NCBI GenBank assembly: GCA_023132545.1
Contig: JAGLYB010000007.1
Span: 1 to 8,244 of the forward strand
Source: Candidatus Bipolaricaulota bacterium
GTDB lineage: Bacteria > Bipolaricaulota > Bipolaricaulia > UBA7950 > UBA9294
DNA: 8,244 nt
Reading direction: 5' to 3'
The notes under the pieces: model-generated
Seen by the model: the letters and a program-made list of their open reading frames with translations, nothing else
The model's database searches: none
What the model was told of the DNA's origin: nothing
Shown: positions 1 through 6,645 of the stretch, piece by piece
Position numbering within the stretch: position 1 is the first letter of the stretch
Layout: each line of letters opens with the position of its first letter
Position numbers and translations under genes: made by a program

Positions 1-2
1 CC

Positions 3-338
3 CTGTTTCCCGGCCATTTGCTCGTGTTGGTGATCATCGCTCTGCTGGATCAACCAGACATGTTGGCTTGGCTATGGACGCTCGTTCCTCTCGCGACCCT
101 CGCTTACGATATGGTAGGCAGAAACGCGAAACTCTCATCAGTGATTCGGATGTCGATCTCGATGATTCTCTACGGTATACTGTGGGCCGATCTCTTCTTT
201 CTATTGGAGAGAGCCGTTGTCTTGCATCGGCAAATCTCAGGAAATCAAGAGATCATGATCGCAGCAGCGTTTGGGGGCGTCGGTGCGCTCTTCCTTTCGT
301 TGGGTGTCTATCGACATCGGATCGCTGCCAAGGAGTGA
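3..338 (+). CDS. C-terminal part of a small integral membrane protein (5' end outside window)
   Basis: The reading frame is already open at the window's left edge, so this is probably the 3' part of a longer gene. A TTG at 18 could be a start, but no Shine-Dalgarno site is visible before it. The visible 112 or so residues are strongly hydrophobic, with about four likely membrane segments: one near the left edge, one around the WLWTLVPLATLAYD stretch, one around ISMILYGILWADLFFLL, and one around AAAFGGVGALFLSLGVY. The protein ends in a short basic tail (YRHRIAAKE). I do not recognise the family. Its stop codon lies 4 bases before the yajC start and the yajC ribosome binding site overlaps its last codons, so it is probably co-transcribed with yajC-secD. 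A role in the envelope is an inference from hydrophobicity and position only. Confidence 0.6.
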   Translation: MFPGHLLVLVIIALLDQPDMLAWLWTLVPLATLAYDMVGRNAKLSSVIRMSISMILYGILWADLFFLLERAVVLHRQISGNQEIMIAAAFGGVGALFLSLGVYRHRIAAKE

Positions 339-342
339 TGAA

Positions 343-726
343 ATGAAAAAATGGATTGCACTTTTGATGTGCGCGATGCTTCTCGGGATCGGACTCGTAA
401 GTCTGGCCCAGGAAGTGAGTGGAGAAGGGACGGCTACAGATGGCGTATCTTCCCTGTTCGGCGGGAGCAGCGTGTCTTCAATGCTCATCCTGTTCGCCGT
501 TTTCGGGGCCATCTTCTACTTCATGTTGATTCGGCCGCAGCGCAAACGCCAGGCCAAGATGACCGAACTCATCGGTGGACTCAAACGCGGTGACCCTGTC
601 ATCACAGCCGGGGGAATCCACGGCGAAATTGATTCGATCGGCGATAAGGTCGTAGTCATCACTCTTGAGGACGGCGCGAAGCTGAAGGTCTCCAAGAGCA
701 GCGTCGTTCAGAAGAGAGACAAGTAA
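343..726 (+). CDS. yajC: YajC, accessory subunit of the Sec translocon
   Basis: YajC is the small single-span membrane partner of SecD-SecF in the holotranslocon, which assists protein export through SecYEG. The 127-residue product has the family landmarks: a transmembrane segment (about residues 46-63), the basic YFMLIRPQRKRQ motif directly after it (59-70), and the LKRGDPVITAGGIHG motif of the soluble domain (80-94). It is slightly longer than the usual form of about 110 residues because an extra N-terminal hydrophobic stretch (1-22, MKKWIALL... ending SLAQE) looks like a cleavable signal peptide or second anchor. The ATG at 343 is chosen because AAGGAG ends 7 bases upstream; a longer open frame from 271 would overlap the preceding gene extensively. 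secD starts 10 bases downstream, the classical yajC-secD order. Confidence 0.95.
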   Translation: MKKWIALLMCAMLLGIGLVSLAQEVSGEGTATDGVSSLFGGSSVSSMLILFAVFGAIFYFMLIRPQRKRQAKMTELIGGLKRGDPVITAGGIHGEIDSIGDKVVVITLEDGAKLKVSKSSVVQKRDK

Positions 727-736
727 GGGAGATCGC

Positions 737-2107
737 ATGGCTCACCACCACTTCACACGGAGCGATTGGCTTCGCGCCGGCATCGTTATCGCAGTAGCTG
801 TCGCCGCATTGTTTTTTGTATACCCCTTCTGGCCATTGGATGAAGTCGTCCAGCTGGGTCTTGACCTCCAGGGGGGCGTTCGCATGGTCCTCGAACCCGA
901 AGGCATTGCTGAGATGGATGAGAAGACCAAGAATGACGTTTTGGATCAGATCATGGCCATCTTGGGCAATCGTGTGAATCAATACGGGCTTACGAATCCA
1001 GAGATCCGCGTGTTCGGTGGCGACCGCATTCTGGTCAATCTCCCGGGAACAACTGATCCCGAAGATGCACGTCGGCTCATTGGCCAAACCGCCATGCTCG
1101 AATTCCGCCGCGTAATCAAGGCGGGTGAAAGCAAACTCGACGAGTTGATCCCGTTCTCCAGTTCTCAGGAAGTACTTCGTAATCGAGAAGGCATCCCCTA
1201 TATCGTAGATCGCGAAGTTCTTCTTACCGGCGCCGCCTTGTCCAGCGCCAAGGTAGGGACGTCGACATCACTGCAAACAGCGGGGCGGTATTACATCCTG
1301 ATGGAATTCAACCAGGAGGGCGCGCAACGTTTCGTGACCATCATGGGCCGTATGGATGTCAACGAATTGCTGGCCATCGTTCTGGACGGCACCATCTACA
1401 GTGCCCCTGCAATTTCTGAATCCATCAAGACGGCTGCTGCGCAAGGATGGCGCAACATTGTTGATACGACCACGATTACGGGTGATTTCGATGAGGAAGA
1501 AGTCAAGATTCTGGCCATTGCTCTGCGTGCCGGTGCCTTGCCTGTTGGCATCAACATCGCCGAAGAAACGACTGTTGGCCCAACGTTGGGTGCTGATTCG
1601 ATTCGCCGAGGCATGATGACAATTGCTATCGGCTTCGTTCTCATTCTCATCTACATGTTCGCGTTCTATCGTATACTTGGATTCGTGGGCAATCTGGCCC
1701 TCATCCTCAACATGCTGATCGTGTTTGCGGCCTTGAACGTATTCGGAGCCGTGCTCACACTGCCAGGTTTTGCAGGTATCATCCTGACGATCGGCATGAC
1801 CGTAGATGCCAACGTAATTATCTTCGAGCGCATCAAAGAAGAGCGTCGAACAGGCAAGTCACCGTTGGCAGCCGTGCGTTCGGGATTTGAGAAATCCCTG
1901 TCAACGTTGTTCGACGCCAACATCACCACGCTGATCACGGCATTTGTTTTGTTGTTGCTGGGAACGGGACCCGTCCGTGGTTTCGCAGTCACGCTGGGTA
2001 TCGGAGTGTTGGGAAGCCTGTTCTGCGCGCTGGTTGTCAGCCGCCTATTGCTGGAGAAAACGAGATTCTCATCCTTCATCCCAGTGAAGGTTATCCAGGA
2101 GCAGTAA
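737..2107 (+). CDS. secD: Protein translocase subunit SecD (short form)
   Basis: SecD uses the proton motive force to drive late steps of Sec-dependent export, normally as a heterodimer with SecF. The 456 residues show a first transmembrane helix (about 12-32), the conserved LGLDLQGG motif (40-47), and a periplasmic P1 region including LDGTIYSAPAI and the ITGDF segment. Then follow ALRAGALP and the five C-terminal transmembrane helices (about 290-450). The GMTVDANVIIFERIKEE motif carries the conserved membrane aspartate (about D357) linked to proton coupling. The length matches compact SecD proteins and is well below the roughly 615-residue enterobacterial form. The start is supported by GGGAG at 727-731. 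No SecF domain is fused and no secF gene follows; the next gene is convergent holA, whose 3' end overlaps this one by 17 bases. Confidence 0.95.
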   Translation: MAHHHFTRSDWLRAGIVIAVAVAALFFVYPFWPLDEVVQLGLDLQGGVRMVLEPEGIAEMDEKTKNDVLDQIMAILGNRVNQYGLTNPEIRVFGGDRILVNLPGTTDPEDARRLIGQTAMLEFRRVIKAGESKLDELIPFSSSQEVLRNREGIPYIVDREVLLTGAALSSAKVGTSTSLQTAGRYYILMEFNQEGAQRFVTIMGRMDVNELLAIVLDGTIYSAPAISESIKTAAAQGWRNIVDTTTITGDFDEEEVKILAIALRAGALPVGINIAEETTVGPTLGADSIRRGMMTIAIGFVLILIYMFAFYRILGFVGNLALILNMLIVFAALNVFGAVLTLPGFAGIILTIGMTVDANVIIFERIKEERRTGKSPLAAVRSGFEKSLSTLFDANITTLITAFVLLLLGTGPVRGFAVTLGIGVLGSLFCALVVSRLLLEKTRFSSFIPVKVIQEQ

Positions 2108-3056
2108 CAGACTCAGTAGCAGTTTCAGTAGCCGCCAAGATCAATTGCATCAGCGCATCATCGGGGGCGATCCGCCCCTGCTTGATGCGCTGATCCAGTT
2201 TAACACCGGTTCGCAACGCCGCCACAAGGAGCTTGAATGAGCGCCGTTTCGCTTGACCGATCAATCGTCTACACAGCCAATCTTGCATCCCAATCATCGA
2301 GGCGATTTCTGATTGGGGTCGGCGTTGGTCAAGCAATAGGCGCACCATCACCAATTTCGTGAAGTGGCGAATGATCCCACCCACAATACGTCCTGAATCC
2401 TCTCGCAGTCCGTTCAATTCGCCAAGAGCGGCCGGCAATTTCCCCTCACCCAATCGATCATAGAACGGATACACCGTCGCTTCGGTGTGGTTGAAGCACA
2501 GCTCGCGCGCTGCGTCCTCTGGAATCGGATCATGCCCAGCCAGTGATCGCAACTTGCCAAGTTCATTGTGCAGCGATAGCAGGTCGTCTCCGCACTCGGT
2601 CAACATTGTTCTAGCCACGGTATTGGGAAGAGCTAGGCCGGATTCCTCCAGAATGCCCCGTGCCGTCCGCTGTAGGGCCGTGCCCTTGGGCGTCGGCAGA
2701 GCAATGACGATATTATCTTTGGCTTTTGCCATCTTGAGCACGGCATTCGTCGCCTTCAGGGGGCCCGCCAACAGCGTAACATAGGTGCCTTCGGGAATCG
2801 ATTTATCCAGAACGGCAGCCAGAGCCTTGGCGGATCGGTTCTTCTCGATCTTGCGAATGACAAAATGACGTCCGAGTGCAAACAAGGAACAGGATCGAAG
2901 CTCGATATCCAATGAAGGGATATCGAGTTCATCGGCAAACAGTCCGTGTCGTTCGATACCCGGATCTATGGCCACTAATGCCGCTTCGCGTAAGGCCAAC
3001 GCATGATCGCAAAGGTAGGGATCGCCAGTAATCAGCCGCAGTTGTGGTTCACTCAT
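2091..3056 (-). CDS. holA: DNA polymerase III delta subunit
   Basis: The delta subunit of the clamp loader opens the beta sliding clamp during replication. The 321-residue product is close to the usual length of about 340. It has the family's N-terminal LITGDPYLCDHAL segment (8-20), where the degenerate P-loop region lies, and the SLFALGRHFVIRKIEK segment (58-73) in the position of the clamp-binding SLF...R(V/L)V region. The middle helical domain has DDLLSLHNELGKLRSLAG (157-174), and the collar domain begins near VYPFYDRLGEGKLPAAL (195-211). The ATG is preceded by GAGGTAGGTG on the minus strand, a good ribosome binding site. The gene stands alone on its strand, converging on secD and diverging from rnhA. 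Codons 44-52 form a perfect 10-bp inverted repeat, described separately. Confidence 0.9.
   Translation of the reverse strand: MSEPQLRLITGDPYLCDHALALREAALVAIDPGIERHGLFADELDIPSLDIELRSCSLFALGRHFVIRKIEKNRSAKALAAVLDKSIPEGTYVTLLAGPLKATNAVLKMAKAKDNIVIALPTPKGTALQRTARGILEESGLALPNTVARTMLTECGDDLLSLHNELGKLRSLAGHDPIPEDAARELCFNHTEATVYPFYDRLGEGKLPAALGELNGLREDSGRIVGGIIRHFTKLVMVRLLLDQRRPQSEIASMIGMQDWLCRRLIGQAKRRSFKLLVAALRTGVKLDQRIKQGRIAPDDALMQLILAATETATESVTAPG
2901..2927. repeat. Perfect 10-bp inverted repeat inside holA
   Basis: The arms CTCGATATCC (2901-2910) and GGATATCGAG (2918-2927) are exact reverse complements separated by 7 bases. They lie in holA codons 44-52, where the protein itself reads LDIPSLDIE. 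In holA mRNA this would fold into a stable hairpin about 130 bases after the start codon. The protein-level repeat LDI..LDI may explain part of the symmetry. Confidence 0.6.
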
Positions 3057-3332
3057 GCACCTACCTCGCCGAAATGAGATATCCAGATGGTAATCCGCGC
3101 CAGAAGCCGAAGCAATCGGCTCCGATCAAAGAAGCCCAGAGTCATCGCCTGGGAAAGCCTGCCACAGCAACCGCGCGTTGGATTAGACCCGTCTGTTCCG
3201 GAATTCAGATCCGCAGTTCGAAAACGGACTCTTAATGAGCTTAGGCAGATTTACCTGCCGCATCAAACCTGGTTCCGAACTCTCTCAACCTGCTGTGGAC
3301 CAAGAGAACTCGTAGGTGACATCCACTCAGAA
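3057..3332. other. Divergent intergenic region between holA and rnhA
   Basis: These 276 bases must hold the promoter of holA (minus) and probably that of rnhA (plus). I see no convincing -35/-10 pair. Small hairpins are present: AGCCGA/TCGGCT around 3105-3121, GGCAG/CTGCC around 3244-3259, and CGA..TCTCT/AGAGA..TCG around 3277-3313. One plus-strand frame is open from 3087 into rnhA, but the encoded stretch is rich in Arg and Pro, lacks any domain I know, and does not read like conserved protein. I compared both strands by eye with tRNA, SRP RNA, RNase P RNA and 6S RNA and recognised none of them. Confidence 0.4.
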
Positions 3333-3794
3333 ATGCGATATACCTTTCCCATCGTGACTACCATAACCATTTACACTGACGGCGCTTGCAGCGGGAATCC
3401 GGGGCCGGGAGGTTGGGGAGCCATTCTCACCAGCGGATCGCTTCGTAAGGAAATCTCGGGCGGAGATCCAGCCACAACCAACAATCGAATGGAATTGATG
3501 GCCGCCATTTCTGCATTGCGCGAGCTGAAGGGTTCCAGTGAAGTCGCGCTTTACACGGACTCCAAATACGTCAAACAGGGCATCAGCGAATGGATCACGA
3601 AGTGGAAGGAAAACGGTTGGAAACGACGTTCCGGGAAAAGATTGTTGCCGGTAAAAAACGAGGACTTGTGGCGAGATCTGGACGCGTTGGCGAAGACGCA
3701 CCGTGTCACGTTTCATTGGGTAGAAGGACACGCTGGTCACCCAGAGAACGAACGAGCCGACGAGCTGGCTCGAAACGCCATTCCGAAGCCTTGA
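3333..3794 (+). CDS. rnhA: Ribonuclease HI
   Basis: RNase HI cleaves the RNA strand of RNA-DNA hybrids, removing R-loops and primer remnants. The full bacterial fold is readable: [22 protein letters not shown] near the N-terminus, [23 protein letters not shown], the basic-protrusion segment [13 protein letters not shown], and [19 protein letters not shown] near the C-terminus. Counting from the ATG at 3333, the catalytic acids are D16, E54, D76 and D143, with the flexible-loop histidine H133, so the enzyme should be active. The start is uncertain. ATG 3333 gives 153 residues with a weak AGGTG 14 bases upstream. GTG 3354 gives 146 residues and a typical family N-terminus but has no ribosome binding site. 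The dehydrogenase gene follows after 19 bases and is probably co-transcribed. Confidence 0.95.
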   Translation: MRYTFPIVTTITIYTDGACSGNPGPGGWGAILTSGSLRKEISGGDPATTNNRMELMAAISALRELKGSSEVALYTDSKYVKQGISEWITKWKENGWKRRSGKRLLPVKNEDLWRDLDALAKTHRVTFHWVEGHAGHPENERADELARNAIPKP

Positions 3795-3813
3795 TCGCTA
3801 CCCTAGGAGCAGT

Positions 3814-4770
3814 ATGGGAATCATTGCCTGCACAGCCGATTTGTTTCCGGAACATATCGAACGGCTGAAAGCAGCGGGACACGAGGTTCGTCTCTCCAAG
3901 CGTGCTGGGAACGAATCGCTGGCTCCAATTCTTGCAGATGCTGACGCCCTCATCTGCCTATTGACGGATCGCATCGAATCAGAGGCCCTGAGTCATGCTC
4001 CGCGCCTGGAGATTGTGGCCAACGTCGCCGTAGGTTACGAAAACATCGATCTCGCTGCCGCAGAAGAAAGAGGCATTCTCGTTACCAACACGCCTGATGT
4101 ACTGACCGAATCAACTGCCGATCACACCTTTGCCCTGCTTCTCGCCGCCGCTCGCAGAATCGCAGAAGCCGACGTTGCCGTTCGCAACGCGGAATTCCCG
4201 TCTTGGGGCCTTCAACAACCTCTCATCGGAATCGATGTGCATGGGAAGACACTGGGAATCGTGGGGTTGGGACGCATTGGCGCCGCTGTTGCTCGTCGAG
4301 GCCATCATGGCTTCGGCATGTCCGTGCTCTATTATTCGCGATCTCCCAAGCCGGATCTTGAAACCGAGTTGGGGGCAGTTCAGGTCCCGTTCGAAGAACT
4401 CCTCAAGCAAAGCGATTTCGTATGTGTCCACGTCCCATTAACCTCGGACACCAAACATATGTTCAATGCCGCTGCCTTCGCGTGGATGAAGCCTACGGCC
4501 ATCTTGGTGAACGTCGCTCGTGGAGCTATCATTGATGAGGCAGCGCTCGTCAACGCGCTCGAAGAGCGCGCAATCGCAGGAGCGGGACTGGACGTATTCG
4601 AGCAGGAACCCGCCGTGCCTCCGGGATTACTCGAACTACGAGAGCACGTTGTGCTGGCGCCTCACTTGGGCAGTGCTACAGAAGAGACACGCAGGGCCAT
4701 GGCCGGCATCGCCATAGGCAACGTGCTGGCAGTACTCGACGGAAAGCCGCCCCTCACGCCTGTGCCCTAA
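3814..4770 (+). CDS. NAD(P)-dependent D-2-hydroxyacid dehydrogenase (glyoxylate/hydroxypyruvate reductase-like)
   Basis: This 318-residue cytosolic enzyme belongs to the D-isomer-specific 2-hydroxyacid dehydrogenase family, which interconverts 2-oxoacids and D-2-hydroxyacids. Visible features are the substrate loop NVAVGYENID (70-79), the Rossmann motif GLGRIG (151-156), and the catalytic triad: R236 in NVARGAIID, E265 in DVFEQEP, and H284 in APHLGSAT. The second Rossmann strand ends in YYSRS (173-177) rather than an acidic residue, as in glyoxylate reductases that accept NADPH. The overall pattern is closest to GyaR/GRHPR-type glyoxylate reductases, but substrate identity cannot be read from sequence, and other family members such as hydroxypyruvate reductases remain possible. 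The ATG is supported by TAGGAG at 3804-3809. It follows rnhA closely, with no obvious functional link. Confidence 0.92.
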   Translation: MGIIACTADLFPEHIERLKAAGHEVRLSKRAGNESLAPILADADALICLLTDRIESEALSHAPRLEIVANVAVGYENIDLAAAEERGILVTNTPDVLTESTADHTFALLLAAARRIAEADVAVRNAEFPSWGLQQPLIGIDVHGKTLGIVGLGRIGAAVARRGHHGFGMSVLYYSRSPKPDLETELGAVQVPFEELLKQSDFVCVHVPLTSDTKHMFNAAAFAWMKPTAILVNVARGAIIDEAALVNALEERAIAGAGLDVFEQEPAVPPGLLELREHVVLAPHLGSATEETRRAMAGIAIGNVLAVLDGKPPLTPVP

Positions 4771-4779
4771 GAAATCTTC

Positions 4780-4959
4780 ACCGCAGAGATCGCGGAGAGA
4801 AAACACCCAAAGCTAAAGATATTGATCTTCTTGCGCTGGCGTCACTTCCCCTCACAAGGAGAGATTACCTAGGAACTGTAGGCACACAGAAAGAGATGAA
4901 CCCCCTGTTGACCACCAAGTGATCCTGATTGCTCTTGGTTTCTCTGCGACCTTTGCGGT
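4780..4959. repeat. Degenerate inverted-repeat (MITE-like) element in a convergent gap
   Basis: The left arm at 4780-4798 begins ACCGCAGAGATCGCGGAGA. The right arm at 4941-4959, read on the minus strand, is ACCGCAAAGGTCGCAGAGA, identical at 16 of 19 positions. The arms enclose about 140 bases with no coding potential that I recognise. Sequences of the CCGCAGAG-nnCGCAGAG type facing each other are, from memory, common dispersed intergenic elements in several bacterial phyla, so this looks like an old non-autonomous element between the dehydrogenase gene and the minus-strand CQLG gene. It could also act as a long-stem transcription terminator for both convergent genes. No target-site duplication is obvious. 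Confidence 0.5.
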
Positions 4960-4973
4960 AAGCAGTGTGTATC

Positions 4974-5357
4974 CTAGAAGCAGCCGAGCTGACACGGGGT
5001 AATGCGAAGCCCGATCGTTTCGGCTGCACAGGCGATCGCTACACGCGGTAGCCCATGTTCTTCGGCGATTCGCCACAGCGCAGCGCAGGCGATTCCTTCA
5101 TCGACCTCCACAGCACGAAGAGACACTGTTACGTCGCCTGGGACGGCGGCGAACCGTTGAACAAACCCCTTCTGACGAAAACTGTCATACCCGAACAGAC
5201 CCAGCTGGCAGCGTGAGATTCGCACGTCGAGCCGGTCGGCTTCCGCACCAACCTGGGCTGGTGTCCAGCCGTTCTCATCGGCAATACGGAAGGCAAATGC
5301 ACATGGCAGCCTGGCATCCCGCAGACTCGACAGAACCGTAGATTCGATTTCAGACAT
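4974..5357 (-). CDS. Unrecognised 127-residue protein with two Cys-x30-CQLG domains
   Basis: I cannot assign a function. The protein is an internal tandem duplication. Copy 1 runs from C19 to F55 and copy 2 from C91 to F127, the very C-terminus. Both keep the order Cys-Ala, RIA.E.G, an Ala-rich helix, RI, then CQLG(L/C)F. The first Cys and the Cys of CQLG are exactly 31 residues apart in both copies, and the 37 aligned positions share 15 identities. The RIAEEHGLP..A..A pattern resembles small helix-turn-helix-like helical domains. The paired cysteines suggest metal binding or a redox role (inference). The ATG at 5357 is chosen because GAGGTGAGGTG lies just upstream on the minus strand; a much longer open frame upstream lies antisense to the DUF401-type gene and is not credible. 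It is divergent from that membrane-protein gene, about 100 bases away. I recall similar CQLG-ending hypothetical proteins in anaerobes, unverified here. Confidence 0.8.
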   Translation of the reverse strand: MSEIESTVLSSLRDARLPCAFAFRIADENGWTPAQVGAEADRLDVRISRCQLGLFGYDSFRQKGFVQRFAAVPGDVTVSLRAVEVDEGIACAALWRIAEEHGLPRVAIACAAETIGLRITPCQLGCF

Positions 5358-5460
5358 ACACCTCACCTCACAGAATGACCCTTCACAATACCCGAACCCC
5401 GTGCGTAGAACGACTTGCGGGAATCGGATATGCTTCGGCCGGATACTGGGGGTATTGAGC
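5358..5460. promoter_or_regulatory. Short divergent promoter region shared by the CQLG gene and the DUF401-type gene
   Basis: These 103 bases separate two divergent start codons, so promoters for both must lie here or overlap the coding ends. On the minus strand a doubled GAGGTG (5359-5369) is a strong ribosome binding site for the CQLG gene. On the plus strand GGGGGT (5448-5453) precedes the ATG at 5461 by 7 bases. No -35/-10 pair is convincing by eye. Confidence 0.4.
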
Positions 5461-6645
5461 ATGCTGCTGTGGGTGGGATTTTCGTTGGCCATAGTGCTGT
5501 TGTTGGTTGTCTCACGGCGCGACCTGGCATTGGGGATGGGGATTGCGGCAATCGTTCTTGCCATCTTCACCCATTCATTCGCATCGTTTGGAAACGCACT
5601 TTGGGGAACGATCTCCGATCCCTCCGTTTTGTTGCTGGCCTTGGTGGTAGGGATCATCCCCTTGATCGGCGGCGTGATGGAGGCGTCCGGTGAAATCGAT
5701 CGCTTGGTCGCCAATCTTCGTATTGGCATCCGGCCGTTTCTTGCCTTGGGACCCGGCCTGCTGGGAATGCTCCCAATGCCTGGTGGCGCACTCCTATCAG
5801 CACCGCTCATCGAGCGTGGCGCCGGCCATGCTGCAGCAGATATCAAGGCAGCAGCCAATGTCTGGTTTCGACACGCCCTGTTGCTCGTTTATCCCCTCGG
5901 TCCAGCCTTGATTGCCTCGGCCAAAATCGCCGATCTGGAAGTGTATAGCGCCATTCCGTACTTAATCCCCGCATTCTTACTAACCCTCGGATTAGGGTAC
6001 CTGTTCCTGCTCCGCCGCGTAAGCGGCACGCTCACACAAACGGGCGCGTTCTCACTGATTGGGCTGCTGGTTCCGTTGCTTATCATTCTGATCGCACCGA
6101 TCCTCGACCTCACGCTAAAGCGCATGGCAACGCTTCCCTATACCGAGATCGGGACCGTTGTTGGTGTTCTTGTGAGCCTTGTCATGGGCATGATCATCGG
6201 GAAGATCCGACTTCCTCAGTTTGGACGCATCATTCGAAAGGCACGGCCATGGAAGTATATGTTCATCATCGTGGCCATGTTCGCATTCTTGAACGTGTTT
6301 GCAACTTCAGGTCTTCCAGAGCGAATCGGTGCCATGGCGTTGCCACCGGTCGTGCTGTGCATCGTCATCGGTGCCCTGCTCGGATTGATCACTGGACGTA
6401 TCCAGGCCCCGATGTCGATTGTTGTGCCCATCTACGTCACAACGTATGGAGCCATGTCAGCGCCTGCATTCGCCGCTACCTACTTCGCCATCTACCTTGG
6501 CTATATTCTGACGCCCATTCATCCCTGCATCTCTGTGTCCTTGGAATACTTCAAGACATCGTTAGGCGCGTTCGTCCAACGATTGGCCATTCCGACAGCG
6601 GCCGCGTTACTGGTGACACTGGTCGTCAGCCTACTCATCTTCTAG
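5461..6645 (+). CDS. DUF401-type polytopic membrane protein (putative transporter)
   Basis: The 394-residue product is almost entirely hydrophobic, with about ten likely membrane segments. Its strongest landmarks are LLGMLPMPGGALLSAPLIERG (about 100-120, with MPGG at 106-109) and YILTPIHPCISVSLEYFKTS near the C-terminus (H354, P355, C356). Both patterns match my recollection of the DUF401/TIGR00529 family, found in thermophilic bacteria and archaea. That family is uncharacterised and is thought to relate to ion-transporter-superfamily carriers, so transport is likely but the substrate is unknown. I chose ATG 5461, which has a G-rich ribosome binding site and starts directly at the first hydrophobic helix. 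A GTG at 5401 would add 20 polar residues. The last four codons and the stop (LLIF*) lie in the first unit of the 37-bp repeat array. Confidence 0.85.
   Translation: MLLWVGFSLAIVLLLVVSRRDLALGMGIAAIVLAIFTHSFASFGNALWGTISDPSVLLLALVVGIIPLIGGVMEASGEIDRLVANLRIGIRPFLALGPGLLGMLPMPGGALLSAPLIERGAGHAAADIKAAANVWFRHALLLVYPLGPALIASAKIADLEVYSAIPYLIPAFLLTLGLGYLFLLRRVSGTLTQTGAFSLIGLLVPLLIILIAPILDLTLKRMATLPYTEIGTVVGVLVSLVMGMIIGKIRLPQFGRIIRKARPWKYMFIIVAMFAFLNVFATSGLPERIGAMALPPVVLCIVIGALLGLITGRIQAPMSIVVPIYVTTYGAMSAPAFAATYFAIYLGYILTPIHPCISVSLEYFKTSLGAFVQRLAIPTAAALLVTLVVSLLIF

Noticed and set aside
3211..3236. A TTCGAAA loop resembling a tRNA T-arm
   Set aside because: The flanking bases do not form the 5-bp T stem and no acceptor, D or anticodon arm can be built around it.
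3087..3332. An in-frame extension giving RNase HI about 82 more N-terminal residues
   Set aside because: The extension is Arg/Pro-rich, has no match to the known hybrid-binding domain, and has no ribosome binding site; the RNase HI fold is complete without it.
5358..5858. A long minus-strand frame that would extend the CQLG protein upstream to 294 residues
   Set aside because: It lies antisense to the DUF401-type gene, is low-complexity Pro/Arg/Ser-rich, and a strong ribosome binding site marks the ATG at 5357.
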